This document shows positions 1-13,090 of a stretch of DNA of 64,000 bases, piece after piece (the stretch's first letter is position 1; each line of letters begins with the position of its first letter). A program made the position numbers and the translations under genes. This DNA is from Coccinella septempunctata (Eukaryota; Arthropoda; Insecta; Coleoptera; Coccinellidae): the NCBI RefSeq assembly GCF_907165205.1, contig NC_058189.1:19280001-19344000 (forward strand), in the 5' to 3' direction. Below the pieces are notes generated by a model. That model worked only from the letters and a program-made list of their open reading frames with translations. It was not told where the DNA came from and searched no databases.

Positions 1-2832
1 TTAACTCCAACGTTCGGATAGCATTTCCCTATTACGATATCTACAGAAATGATAGACCTAACAGCACAGGTGGCGTTGCTATACTGGCTAGAAGGAATAT
101 GGATCACCATTTCGACCAAATATTCAATGGTCAAGAAGTAGAAGCAATATCGATTATTGTGAATACCAATCGAGGACAAGTGAAGATTATTTCGACTTAT
201 AAATCACCGGATAAGGACATGCTGGAAGAGGATCTAAAAATGCTACTAGAAGGAAGACACCCGAAAATAATAATTGGTGATCTTAACTGCAAATCGCAGG
301 AATGGAACAGTAGGGTGGAAAATACCAACGGGAGAAGACTGAAGATTTATGCTGAAAAACTTAATGCAGTTGTGATAGGACCTGATATACCGACCTACAT
401 ACCAAGAGTAAATGGACTACCCGATGTACTGGACATTGTCGTAATGAAAGACATCACTGAAGAAATCAGCATTGATACAATAGAAGACGGAACTTCAGAC
501 CACAATCCCATAGAATTCATAGTGGGACATGGCCCAAGAAACGAAGAAGAGACACAAACCAAGGATCGCACAGACTGGGAGAAATATAAGAATTTACTTC
601 AGTAGAAAATCACGGAAATTCCCCAAATAATCACCCGGGATGAATTAGATGAAGCAGTTGAAAAATTGGAAAATCAAATAAAAGAAGCCTATGAAGAAAG
701 CACCAAGAGAATAAGGAAACCAATTCCGAAACATTCACATGGAGATACGCCAAGGGATATAAAGGAACTTATAAAAAAGAACAGAAGACTCAGGAAAATC
801 TACAGAACAACAAAAAGAGAAGAAGACAAGAAGAAACTGAATAAGCATAGTCAGATATTGAAAAATGCTTTAACAGAACTGCGCAATAACAGATGGCACC
901 AGAGATTAAGGGAACTGAATACAATAGATCACTCGGCTTGGAAAATGCAAAAACGCTTACGACGAGAACAGACAGTTATACCTCCACTGCATGGAGCAAA
1001 CGGAATGGTATATACGAGACTTGAAAAAGCCGAAGCATTTGCCGACTCAATTGAGAGAGAAGCCAGAATAAATTACAGAAATGATGATGACAATGTGGAT
1101 CTAGAAGAAGAAGTGGAGGCAAACGAAGAACTGATGATGGAACCACCGGAAACCGAAATCATTCCAAAACCGGCTTCACCAACAGAAATCAAAGAGATCA
1201 TAATGAAACTGAAAAACCGGAAAGCACCGGGAGAAGATAGGATAACGAATTAAATGTTGAAGAAATTGCCTAGAAAAGGAATAGCAGCCTTGACGAATAT
1301 AACAAACGGAGTGATGAGGACCGAATACTACCCAAAGAGATGGAAAACTGCAGAAATGATAGTTTTCAACAAGCCTGGAAAGGAACGGAAATTTCCTCAA
1401 AATTATAGACCAATCAGCCTACTATCAGCACTAGGAAAAGTCGTCGAGAGGGTTATCGCCAAAAGGCTGAATGAGGAAACAGAAATGTTGAAGATAATTC
1501 CACCCGAACAATTTGGATTTCGACGAGAATACTCGACTGAACTCCAATTACTACGGCTCATAAAATACGTCACTGAAGGAATGCAGACCAAACAGGCCAC
1601 AGGATTGGTTCTGATGGATATCGAGAGAGCTTTTGATAGAGTATGGCACGAAGGCCTAATCTACAAGATGAAAAAAGCAGGATATTCGACCAAGCTATGC
1701 AAGATTATAAGAAACTTTCTGAGGAATAGAAACTTTTATGTGAAAATAGATGGAGCAACCTCTCAAACCAGACAATTGGAAGCGGGAGTGCCTCAAGGAT
1801 CGGTACTTGGACCTCTGCTTTACGTAATATACGTCTATGATATCCCGTAGAATGCTAGAAATATGCTCACCTTGTACGCAGATGACACAGGAATAGCGTT
1901 CAGACATCGACGCCCAGAGATCATACACCGGAGACTGCAGGAAGCCATAGATGAATTACTCAAATGGTGCATCAAATGGAAAATCCAAATCAATGGAAGA
2001 AAGACTCAAGCAATATTACAAAAGAGAAGATTGAGGATGGAAGAAACCTTGAAGTTGATGGAGAAGAGGTTGAATGGAAAAATGAAGCAACATACCTAGG
2101 AGTGAGGCTTGACAGAGGACTTACATGGAAAAACCACATCAAATGTGCTGTTGATAAAACAATAGCCGCAATGAGTAAACTTTATCCACTCATAGGCAGA
2201 AGAAGTCATATGAATAAGAACATCAAGTTGACGATGATTAAAACAATTGCGCGACCACAACTCATATATGGATCGACGGCATGGGGCTTCGCAGCCAAGA
2301 CCCACATCAAGAGAATACAGGCCACTGAGAATAAACTCCTTAGAATGGCAATGGACGTACCCTGGTTTGTTAGGAACAAACAAATCTACAAGGACTTGGA
2401 ATGGGAACCAGTTACAGAATTTATGGAGAGAAAGGCGGAAAGGATATTCGACAAAGCCAAACAACATCCAAATGAGGAACTACGAAGATTAGTTGACTAC
2501 GATCCAACGGAAAAAGCTAGAAGGTCAAGAACCTACCACCGAAGACCGAGAGATCAGTTAAGGATTTAAATGTAACCAAAGAAGAGCTTAACCTATAAAA
2601 GCTATAGGCACCATACAACTATCAACACGACTATGATCGTGTGAGAGTCCAGAAACCATAAGAGTCAACTGGTTAATAGGCATAATGCCCGGAACCTATG
2701 AAGAAGCAGTTAAGAGTTTTTAGTGGGTCTCGAGCTCAGAGAGTGAGAATCCCCACACTGTTCCCCCTCAGCAGAGGGTGTGTTCCTCTGTTTTGCAGAT
2801 TTCCCCCCTGCTACACAAAAAAAAAAAAAAAA
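1..2832 (+). mobile_element. Jockey-type non-LTR retrotransposon, copy A, 5' part outside window
   Basis: A LINE fragment that enters from the left window edge inside its endonuclease domain and ends in a 16-A tail at 2817-2832. Its ORF2 protein and 3' UTR closely resemble the fuller copy at 51650-56069, so both belong to one family. The 3' UTR (2570-2816) shares with that copy the stretch around TTAGTGGGTC, a GAGTGAG segment and a CCCCAC segment just before the A-tail. The element abuts an R2-like fragment on its 3' side, which suggests it inserted into that older sequence. A target duplication cannot be tested because the 5' end is not in the window. Confidence 0.9.
3..2569 (+). pseudogene. 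Jockey ORF2 (endonuclease-reverse transcriptase), broken
   Basis: Encodes the LINE ORF2 polyprotein: an apurinic-type endonuclease that nicks target DNA, then a reverse transcriptase that primes on the nick. The frame is open from base 3, already inside the endonuclease. Visible motifs are GDLNCKSQEWNS (near 280-315), SDHNPIE (near 498-518), the RT fingers KAPGEDRITN and QNYRPISLLSALGK, GVPQGSVLGPLLY and the catalytic YADD near 1875-1886. It is dead: in-frame stops lie at 603-605, 1251-1253 and 1848-1850, and the frame shifts between about 2000 and 2040. The C-terminal part then runs in another frame to 2569. Comparison with copy B shows that the stops interrupt otherwise colinear protein. 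The Jockey clade assignment rests on overall RT similarity recognised by eye. Confidence 0.9.
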
Positions 2833-3193
2833 GGGGTTTAAGTTCCCCAAAGCCGACGCCGTAGAATGATCGATGTAGTTCTGTGGCTCTGTTGTTGTCT
2901 ACCATTTTGGTCGTTAGGTTTGGAAGTTTTATCATTTTCTCTACCCTTCTGAGCCAAGGAGCGGCTTGTTGAACTACCGCGTCCATGAGCCTGCTCACCC
3001 CAGTCAATTTCCTCGTTCTGTTCAGGATTATCACTGGTATTTTGTCTCTGAAGCAGAACACGCCCAGCCCTCCTTCCTTCAGTGGATCGTGAATGATTGC
3101 GTCGTTGACATGATTCGGCAGGTGTAAAGATCTCTTGACGCCCCATTTTATAGCTCTATCTGCCGCTATTAAAGTTTTCAAATGAATTTGCTT
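2833..3193 (-). pseudogene. R2-like non-LTR retrotransposon RT fragment
   Basis: On the minus strand, from 3181 downwards, a frame of about 115 codons reads like the region after the RT palm of R2/NeSL-type elements. Key pieces are ADRAIKWGVKRSLHLP, a DPLKEGGLGV segment and PWLRRVEKMIKLP. There is no catalytic motif and no element end, so this is a fragment. R2 elements normally insert in 28S rDNA; no rDNA is visible here, so it is displaced. It lies between the A-tail of the Jockey copy and the first satellite monomer, and it may be the original flank of the array. Assignment to the R2 group is by protein resemblance only and could be a related clade. Confidence 0.6.
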
Positions 3194-5449
3194 ATATGGT
3201 GTATTTTAAAAGCACTCACAATATTCTCATCAAAATATCAACACTACAAAATCGGTCTGAGCCAAACAGGTGATGGACGATTTTTATTCAAACTAAGCCA
3301 ATACTGTATGGAGATATCAACATACAGTTTCCAGTTATTCAACGATTCGAGTATTCTAAGAATCGAAAATTACGTGCCGTTCGAATGAAAATTGTCTATA
3401 TAGTGAGTCAACACATTAAGGCACAATATTGATCTACCTCATATGGTAAATTCAAAAGCACTCACAATATTCAAAATATCAACACTACAAAATCGGTCTG
3501 AGTCAAACATCTGATGGACGATTTTTATTCAAACTGAGCCAATACTGTATGAAGATATCAACATACAGGTTCCAATTATTCAACGATTCGAGCATTCTTA
3601 GCATCGAATATTTCGAGGCGTATGAATGAACATCGTCTATTAAGTGAGTCAACACAATAAGACACAATATTGATCTACCTCATATGGTGTATTCAAAAGC
3701 ACTCACAACATTCTCATCAAAATATCAACACTACAAAATCGGTCTGAGCCAAACATCTGATGGACGATTTTTATTCAAACTAAGTCAATACTGTATGGAG
3801 ATATCAACATACAGGTTCCAATTATTCAACGATTCCAGCATTCTAAGAATCGAATATTTCGAGGCGTTCGAATGAAAATCGTCTATTCAGTGAGTCAACA
3901 CAATAAGACACAATATTGATCTACCTCATATGGTGTATTCAAAAGCACTCACAACATTCTCATCAAAATATCAACACTACAAAATCGGTCTGAGCCAAAC
4001 ATCTTATAAACGATTTTTATTCAAACTAAGCCAATACTGTATGGAGATATAAACGTACAGGTTCCAATTATTCAACGATTCGAGCATTCTAAGAATCGAA
4101 TATTTCGAGGCGTTCGAATGAAAATCGTCTATTTAGTGAGTCAACACAATAAGGCACAATATTGATCTACCTCATATGGTGTATTCAAAAGCACTCACAA
4201 TATTCTCATCAAAATATCAGCACTACAAAATCGGTCTGGGCCAAACATCTGATGGACGATTTTTATTCAAACTAAGCCGATACTGTATGGAGATATCAAC
4301 ATACAGGTTCCAATTATTCAACGATTCGAGCATTCTAAGAATCCAATATTTCGAGGCGTTCGAATAAAAATCGTCTATTTAGTGAGTCAACACTATAAGG
4401 CACAATATTGATCTACCTCATATGGTGTATTCAAAAGCACCCACAATATTCTCATCAAAATATCAGCACTAAAAAATCGGTCTGAGCCAAACATCTGATC
4501 GACTTATTCAATGATTCGAGCATTCTAAGAATCGAATATTTCGAGGCGTTCGAATGAAAATCGTCTATTTAGTGAGTCAACACAATAAGACACAATATTG
4601 ATCTACCTCATATGGTGTATTCAAAAGCACTCACAACATTCTCATCAAAATATCAACACTACAAAATCGGTCTGAGCCAAACATCTGATGGACGATTTTT
4701 ATTCAAACTAAGCCAATACGGTATGGAGATATCAACATACAGGTTCCAATTATTCAACGATTCGAGCATTCTAAGGATCGAAAATTTCGAGGCGTTTGAA
4801 TGAAAATCGTCTATTTAGTGAGTGAACACAATAAGACACAATATTGATCTACCTCATATGGTGACTTCAAAAGCACTCACAACATTCTCATCAAAATATC
4901 AACACTACAAAATCGGTCTGAGCCAAACATCTGATGGACGATTTTTATTCAAACTAAGCCAATACTGTATGGAGATATCAACATACAGGTTCCAATTATT
5001 CAATGATTCGAGCATTCTAAGAATCGAATATTTCGAGGCGTTCGAATGAAAATCGTCTATTTAGTGAGTCAACACAATAAGACACAATATTGATCTACCT
5101 CATATGGTGTATTCAAAAGCACTCACAACATTCTTATCAAAATATCAACATTACAAAATCGGTCTGAGCCAAACATCTTATAAACGATTTTTATTCAAAC
5201 TAAGCCAACACTGTATGGAGATATAAACATATAGGTTCCAATTATTCAACGATTCGAGCATTCTAAGAATCGAATATTTCGAGGCGTTCGAATGAAAATC
5301 GTCTATTTAGTGAGTCAACACAATAAGGCACAATATTGATCTACCTCATATGGTGTATTCAAAAGCACTCACAATATTCTCATCAAAATATCAGCACTAC
5401 AAAATCGGTCTGAGCCAAACATCTGATGGACGATTTTTATTCAAACTAA

Positions 5450-8400
5450 GCCGATACTGTATGGAGATATCAACATACAGGTTCCAATTATTCAACAATT
5501 CGAGCATTCTAAGCATCGAAAATTTCGAGGCGTTTGAATGAAAATCGTCTATTTAGTGAGTCAACACAATAAGACACAATATTGATCTACCTCATATGGT
5601 GTATTCAAAAGCACTCACAACATTCTCATCAAAATATCAACACTACAAAATCGGTCTGAGCCAAACATCTGATGGACGATTTTTATTCAAACTAAGCCAA
5701 TACGGTATGGAGATATCAACATACAGGTTCCAATTATTCAACGATTCGAGCATTCTAAGGATCGAAAATTTCGAGGCGTTTGAATGAAAATCGTCTATTT
5801 AGTGAGTCAACACAATAAGACACAATATTGATCTACCTCATATGGTGACTTCAAAAGCACTCACAACATTCTCATCAAAATATCAACACTACAAAATCGG
5901 TCTGAGCCAAACATCTGATGGACGATTTTTATTCAAACTAAGCCGATACTGTATGGAGATATCAACATACAGGTTCCAATTATTCAACGATTCGAGCATT
6001 CTAAGGATCGAAAATTTCGAGGCGTTTGAATGAAAATCGTCTATTTAGTGAGTCAACACAATAGGACGCAATATTGATTTACCTCATATGGTGTATTCAA
6101 AAGCACTCACAATATTCTCATCAAAATATCAACACTACAAAATCGGTCTGAGCCGAGCATGTGATGGACGATTTTTATTCAAACTAAGCCAATACTGTAT
6201 GGAGATATCAACATACAGGTTCCAATTATTCAACGATTCGAGCATTCTAAGAATCCAATATTTCGAGGCGTTCGAATGAAAATCGTCTATTTAGTGAGTC
6301 AACACTATAAGGCACAATATTGATCTACCTCATATGGTGTATTCAAAAGCACTCACAATATTCTCATCAAAATATCAGCACTACAAAATCGGTCTGAGCC
6401 AAACATCTGATGGACGATTTTTATTCAAACTAAGACAATACTGTATGGAGATATCAACATACAGGTTCCAATTATTCAACGATTCGAGCATTCTAAGAAT
6501 CGAATATTTCGAGGCGTTCGAATGAAAATCGTCTATTTAGTGAGTCAACACAATAAGACACAATATTGATCTACCTCATATGGTGTATTCAAAAGCACTC
6601 ACAACATTCTCATCAAAATATCAACACTACAAAATCGGTCTGAGCCAAACATCTGATGGACGATTTTTATTCAAACTGAGCCAATACTGTATGGAGATAT
6701 CAACATACAGGTTCCAATTATTCAACGATTCGAGCATTCTGAGTATCGAAAATTTCGAGGCGTTTGAATGAAAATCGTCTATTTAGTGAGTCAACACAAT
6801 AAGACACAATATTGATCTACCTCATATGGTGTATTCAAAAGCACTCACAATATTCTCATCAAAATATCAACACTACAAAATCGGTCTGAGCCGAGCATGT
6901 GATGGACGATTTTTATTCAAACTAAGCCAATACTATATGGAGATATAAACATACAGGTTCCAATTATTCAACGATTCGAGCATTCTAAGAATCCAATATT
7001 TCGAGGCGTTCGAATGAAAATCGTCTATTTAGTGAGTCAACACTATAAGGCACAATATTGATCTACCTCATATGGTGTATTCAAAAGCACCCACAATATT
7101 CTCATCAAAATATCAGCACTAAAAAATCAGTATGAGCCAAACATCTGATCGACTTATTCAATGATTCGAGCATTCTAAGAATCGAATAGTTCGAGGCGTT
7201 CGAATGAAAATCGTCTATTTAGTGAGTCAACACAATAAGACACAATATTGATCTACCTCATATGGTGTATTCAAAAGCACTCACAACATTCTCATCAAAA
7301 TATCAACACTACAAAATCGGTCTGAGCCAAACATCTTATAAACGATTTTTATTCAAACTAAGCCAATACTGTATGGAGATATAAACGTACAGGTTCCAAT
7401 TATTCAACGATTCGAGCATTCTAAGCATCGAAAATTTCGAGGCGTTTGAATGAAAATCGTCTATTTAGTGAGTCAACACAATAAGACACAATATTGATCT
7501 ACCTCATATGGTGTATTCAAAAGCACTCACAACATTCTCATCAAAATATCAACACTACAAAATCGGTCTGAGCCAAACATCTGATGGACGATTTTTATTC
7601 AAACTAAGCCAATACGGTATGGAGATATCAACATACAGGTTCCAATTATTCAACGATTCGAGCATTCTAAGGATCGAAAATTTCGAGGCGTTTGAATGAA
7701 AATCGTCTATTTAGTGAGTCAACACAATAAGACACAATATTGATCTACCTCATATGGTGACTTCAAAAGCACTCACAACATTCTCATCAAAATATCAACA
7801 CTACAAAATCGGTCTGAGCCAAACATCTGATGGACGATTTTCATTCAAACTAAGCCAATACTGTATGGAGATATCAACATACAGGTTCCAATTATTCAAT
7901 GATTCGAGCATTCTAAGAATCGAATATTTCGAGGCGTTCGAATGAAAATCGTCTATTTAGTGAGTCAACACAATAAGACACAATATTGATCAACCTCATA
8001 TGGTGTATTCAAAAGCACTCACAACATTCTCATCAAAATATCAACACTACAAAATCGGTCTGAGCCAAACATCTTATGAACGATTTTTATTCAAACTAAG
8101 CCTATACTGTATGGAGATATAAACGTACAGGTTCCAATTATTTAACGATTCAAGCATTCTAAGAATCGAATATTTCGAGGCGTTCGAATGAAAATCGTCT
8201 ATTTAGTGAGTCAACACAATAAGGCACAATATTGATCTACCTCATATGGTGTATTCAAAAGCACTCACAATATTCTCATCAAAATATCAGCACTACAAAA
8301 TCGGTCTGAGCCAAACATCTGATGGACGATTTTTATTCAAACTAAGCCGATACTGTATGGAGATATCAACATACAGGTTCCAATTATTCAACGATTCGAG

Positions 8401-11400
8401 CATTCTAAGCATCGAAAATTTCGAGGCGTTTGAATGAAAATCGTCTATTTAGTTAGTCAACACAATAAGACACAATATTGATCTACCTCATATGGTGTAT
8501 TCAAAAGCACTCACAACATTCTCATCAAAATATCAACACTACAAAATCGGTCTGAGCCAAACATCTGATGGACGATTTTTATTCAAACTAAGCCAATACG
8601 GTATGGAGATATCAACATACAGGTTCCAATTATTCAACGATTCGAGCATTCTAAGGATCGAAAATTTCGAGGCGTTTGAATGAAAATCATCTATTTAGTG
8701 AGTCAACACAATAAGACACAATATTGATCTACCTCATATGGTGACTTCAAAAGCACTCACAACATTCTCATCAAAATATCAACACTACAAAATCGGTCTG
8801 AGCCAAACATCTGATGGACGATTTTTATTCAAACTAAGCCGATACTGTATGGAGATATCAACATACAGGTTCCAATTATTCAACGATTCGAGCATTCTAA
8901 GGATCGAAAATTTCGAGGCGTTTGAATGAAAATCGTCTATTTAGTGAGTCAACATAATTAGACGCAATATTGATCTACCTCATATGGTGTATTCAAAAGC
9001 ACTCACAATATTCTCATCAAAATATCAGCACTACAAAATCGGTCTGAGCCAAACATCTGAGTGACGATTTTTATTCAAACTAAGCCAATACTGTATGGAG
9101 ATATCAACATACAGGTTCCAATTATTCAACGATTCGAGCATTCTAAGAATCGCATATTTCGAGGCGTTCGAATGAAAATCGTCTATTTAGTGAGTCAACA
9201 CAATAAGACACAATATTGATCTACCTCATATGGTGTATTCAAAAGCACTCACAACATTCTTATCAAAATATCAACACTACAAAATCGGTCTGAGCCAAAC
9301 ATCTGATGGACGATTTTTATTCAAACTGAGCCAATACTGTATGGAGATATCAACATACAGGTTCCAATTATTCAACGATTCGAGCATTCTAAGAATCGAA
9401 TATTTCGAGGCGTTCGAATGAAAATCGTCTATTTAGTGAGTCAACACAATAAGACACAATATTGATCTACCTCATATGGTGTATTCAAAAGCACTCACAA
9501 CATTCTCATCAAAATATCAACACTACAAAATCGGTCTGAGCCAAACATCTGATGGACGATTTTTATTCAAACTAAGTCAATACTGTATGGAGATATCAAC
9601 ATACAGGTTCCAATTATTCAACGATTCCAGCATTCTAAGAATCGAATATTTCGAGGCGTTCGAATGAAAATCGTCTATTCAGTGAGTCAACACAATAAGA
9701 CACAATATTGATCTACCTCATATGGTGTATTCAAAAGCACTCACAACATTCTCATCAAAATATCAACACTACAAAATCGGTCTGAGCCAAACATCTTATA
9801 AACGATTTTTATTCAAACTAAGCCAACACTGTATGGAGATATCAACATACAGGTTCCAATTATTCAACGATTCGAGCATTCTAAGGATCGAAAATTTCGA
9901 GGCGTTTGAATGAAAATCATCTATTTAGTGAGTCAACACAATAAGGCACAATATTGATCTACCTCATATGGTGTATTCAAAAGCACTCACAATATTCTCA
10001 TCAAAATATCAGCACTACAAAATCGGTCTGAGCCAAACATCTGATGGACGATTTTTATTCAAACTAAGCCGATACTGTATGGAGATATCAACATACAGGT
10101 TCCAATTATTCAACGATTCGAGCATTCTAAGGATCGAAAATTTCGAGGCGTTTGAATGAAAATCGTCTATTTAGTGAGTCAACATAATTAGACGCAATAT
10201 TGATCTACCTCATATGGTGTATTCAAAAGCACTCACAATATTCTCATCAAAATATCAGCACTACAAAATCGGTCTGAGCCAAACATCTGAGTGACGATTT
10301 TTATTCAAACTAAGCCAATACTGATGGACGATTTTTATTCAAACTAAGCCGATACTGTATGGAGATATCAACATACAGGTTCCAATTATTCAACGATTCG
10401 AGCATTCTAAGCATCGAAAATTTCGAGGCGTTTGAATGAAAATCGTCTATTAAGTGAGTCAACACAATAAGACACAATATTGATCTACCTCATATGGTGT
10501 ATTCAAAAGCACTCACAACATTCTCATCAAAATATCAACACTACAAAATCGGTCTGAGCCAAACATCTGATGGACGATTTTTATTCAAACTAAGCCAATA
10601 CGGTATGGAGATATCAACATACAGGTTCCAATTATTCAACGATTCGAGCATTCTAAGGATCGAAAATTTCGAGGCGTTTGAATGAAAATCGTCTATTTAG
10701 TGAGTCAACACAATAAGACACAATATTGATCTACCTCATATGGTGACTTCAAAAGCACTCACAACATTCTCATCAAAATATCAACACTACAAAATCGGTC
10801 TGAGCCAAACATCTGATGGACGATTTTTATTCAAACTAAGCCGATACTGTATGGAGATATCAACATACAGGTTCCAATTATTCAACGATTCGAGCATTCT
10901 AAGGATCGAGAATTTCGAGGCGTTTGAATGAAAATCGTCTATTTAGTGAGTCAACACAATAGGACGCAATATTGATTTACCTCATATGGTGTATTCAAAA
11001 GCACTCACAATATTCTCATCAAAATATCAACACTACAAAATCGGTCTGAGCCGAGCATGTGATGGACGATTTTTATTCAAACTAAGCCAATACTGTATGG
11101 AGATATCAACATACAGGTTCCAATTATTCAACGATTCGAGCATTCTAAGAATCCAATATTTCGAGGCGTTCGAATGAAAATCGTCTATTTAGTGAGTCAA
11201 CACTATAAGGCACAATATTGATCTACCTCATATGGTGTATTCAAAAGCACTCACAATATTCTCATCAAAATATCAGCACTACAAAATCGGTCTGAGCCAA
11301 ACATCTGATGGACGATTTTTATTCAAACTAAGACAATACTGTATGGAGATATCAACATACAGGTTCCAATTATTCAACGATTCGAGCATTCTAAGAATCG

Positions 11401-13090
11401 AATATTTCGAGGCGTTCGAATGAAAATCGTCTATTTAGTGAGTCAACACAATAAGACACAATATTGATCTACCTCATATGGTGTATTCAAAAGCACTCAC
11501 AACATTCTCATCAAAATATCAACACTACAAAATCGGTCTGAGCCAAACATCTGATGGACGATTTTTATTCAAACTGAGCCAATACTGTATGGAGATATCA
11601 ACATACAGGTTCCAATTATTCAACGATTCGAGCATTCTAAGTATCGAAAATTTCGAGGCGTTTGAATGAAAATCGTCTATTTAGTGAGTCAACACAATAA
11701 GACACAATATTGATCTACCTCATATGGTGTATTCAAAAGCACTCACAATATTCTCATCAAAATATCAACACTACAAAATCGGTCTGAGCCGAGCATGTGA
11801 TGGACGATTTTTATTCAAACTAAGCCAATACTATATGGAGATATAAACATACAGGTTCCAATTATTCAACGATTCGAGCATTCTAAGAATCCAATATTTC
11901 GAGGCGTTCGAATGAAAATCGTCTATTTACTGAGTCAACACTATAAGGCACAATATTGATCTACCTCATATGGTGTATTCAAAAGCACCCACAATATTCT
12001 CATCAAAATATCAGCACTAAAAAATCGGTATGAGCCAAACATCTGATCGACTTATTCAATGATTCGAGCATTCTAAGAATCGAATAGTTCGAGGCGTTCG
12101 AATGAAAATCGTCTATTTAGTGAGTCAACACAATAAGACACAATATTGATCTACCTCATATGGTGTATTCAAAAGCACTCACAACATTCTCATCAAAATA
12201 TCAACACTACAAAATCGGTCTGAGCCAAACATCTTATAAACGATTTTTATTCAAACTAAGCCAATACTGTATGGAGATATAAACGTACAGGTTCCAATTA
12301 TTCAACGATTCGAGCATTCTAAGCATCGAAAATTTCGAGGCGTTTGAATGAAAATCGTCTATTTAGTGAGTCAACACAATAAGACACAATATTGATCTAC
12401 CTCATATGGTGTATTCAAAAGCACTCACAACATTCTCATCAAAATATCAACACTACAAAATCGGTCTGAGCCAAACATCTGATGGACGATTTTTATTCAA
12501 ACTAAGCCAATACGGTATGGAGATATCAACATACAGGTTCCAATTATTCAACGATTCGAGCATTCTAAGGATAGAAAATTTCGAGGCGTTTGAATGAAAA
12601 TCGTCTATTTAGTGAGTCAACACAATAAGACACAATATTGATCTACCTCATATGGTGACTTCAAAAGCACTCACAACATTCTCATCAAAATATCAACACT
12701 ACAAAATCGGTCTGAGCCAAACATCTGATGGACGATTTTCATTCAAACTAAGCCAATACTGTATGGAGATATCAACATACAGGTTCCAATTATTCAATGA
12801 TTCGAGCATTCTAAGAATCGAATATTTCGAGGCGTTCGAATGAAAATCGTCTATTTAGTGAGTCAACACAATAAGACACAATATTGATCAACCTCATATG
12901 GTGTATTCAAAAGCACTCACAACATTCTCATCAAAATATCAACACTACAAAATCGGTCTGCGCCAAACATCTTATGAACGATTTTTATTCAAACTAAGCC
13001 TATACTGTATGGAGATATAAACGTACAGGTTCCAATTATTCAACGATTCAAGCATTCTAAGAATCGAATATTTCGAGGCGTTCGAATGAA
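5450..13090 (+). repeat. Higher-order satellite duplication, offset 4898 bp (20 monomers)
   Basis: The stretch from about 5450 to 8190 recurs from about 10350 to 13090, 4898 bp further on. Shared private variants make this clear: the spacer with AATAGGACGCAATATTGATT (6060 and 10958), the SRAC-type monomer (6088 and 10986), the LRQ-type monomer (6334 and 11232), the 190-bp short monomer (about 7072 and 11970) and the GATCAACC spacer (about 7988 and 12886). 4898 equals 20 monomers minus the 56-bp net loss in the short monomer plus a 34-bp duplication near 10320. The copies diverge after about 8190 and 13090. Boundaries are approximate, read by eye. Confidence 0.85.
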
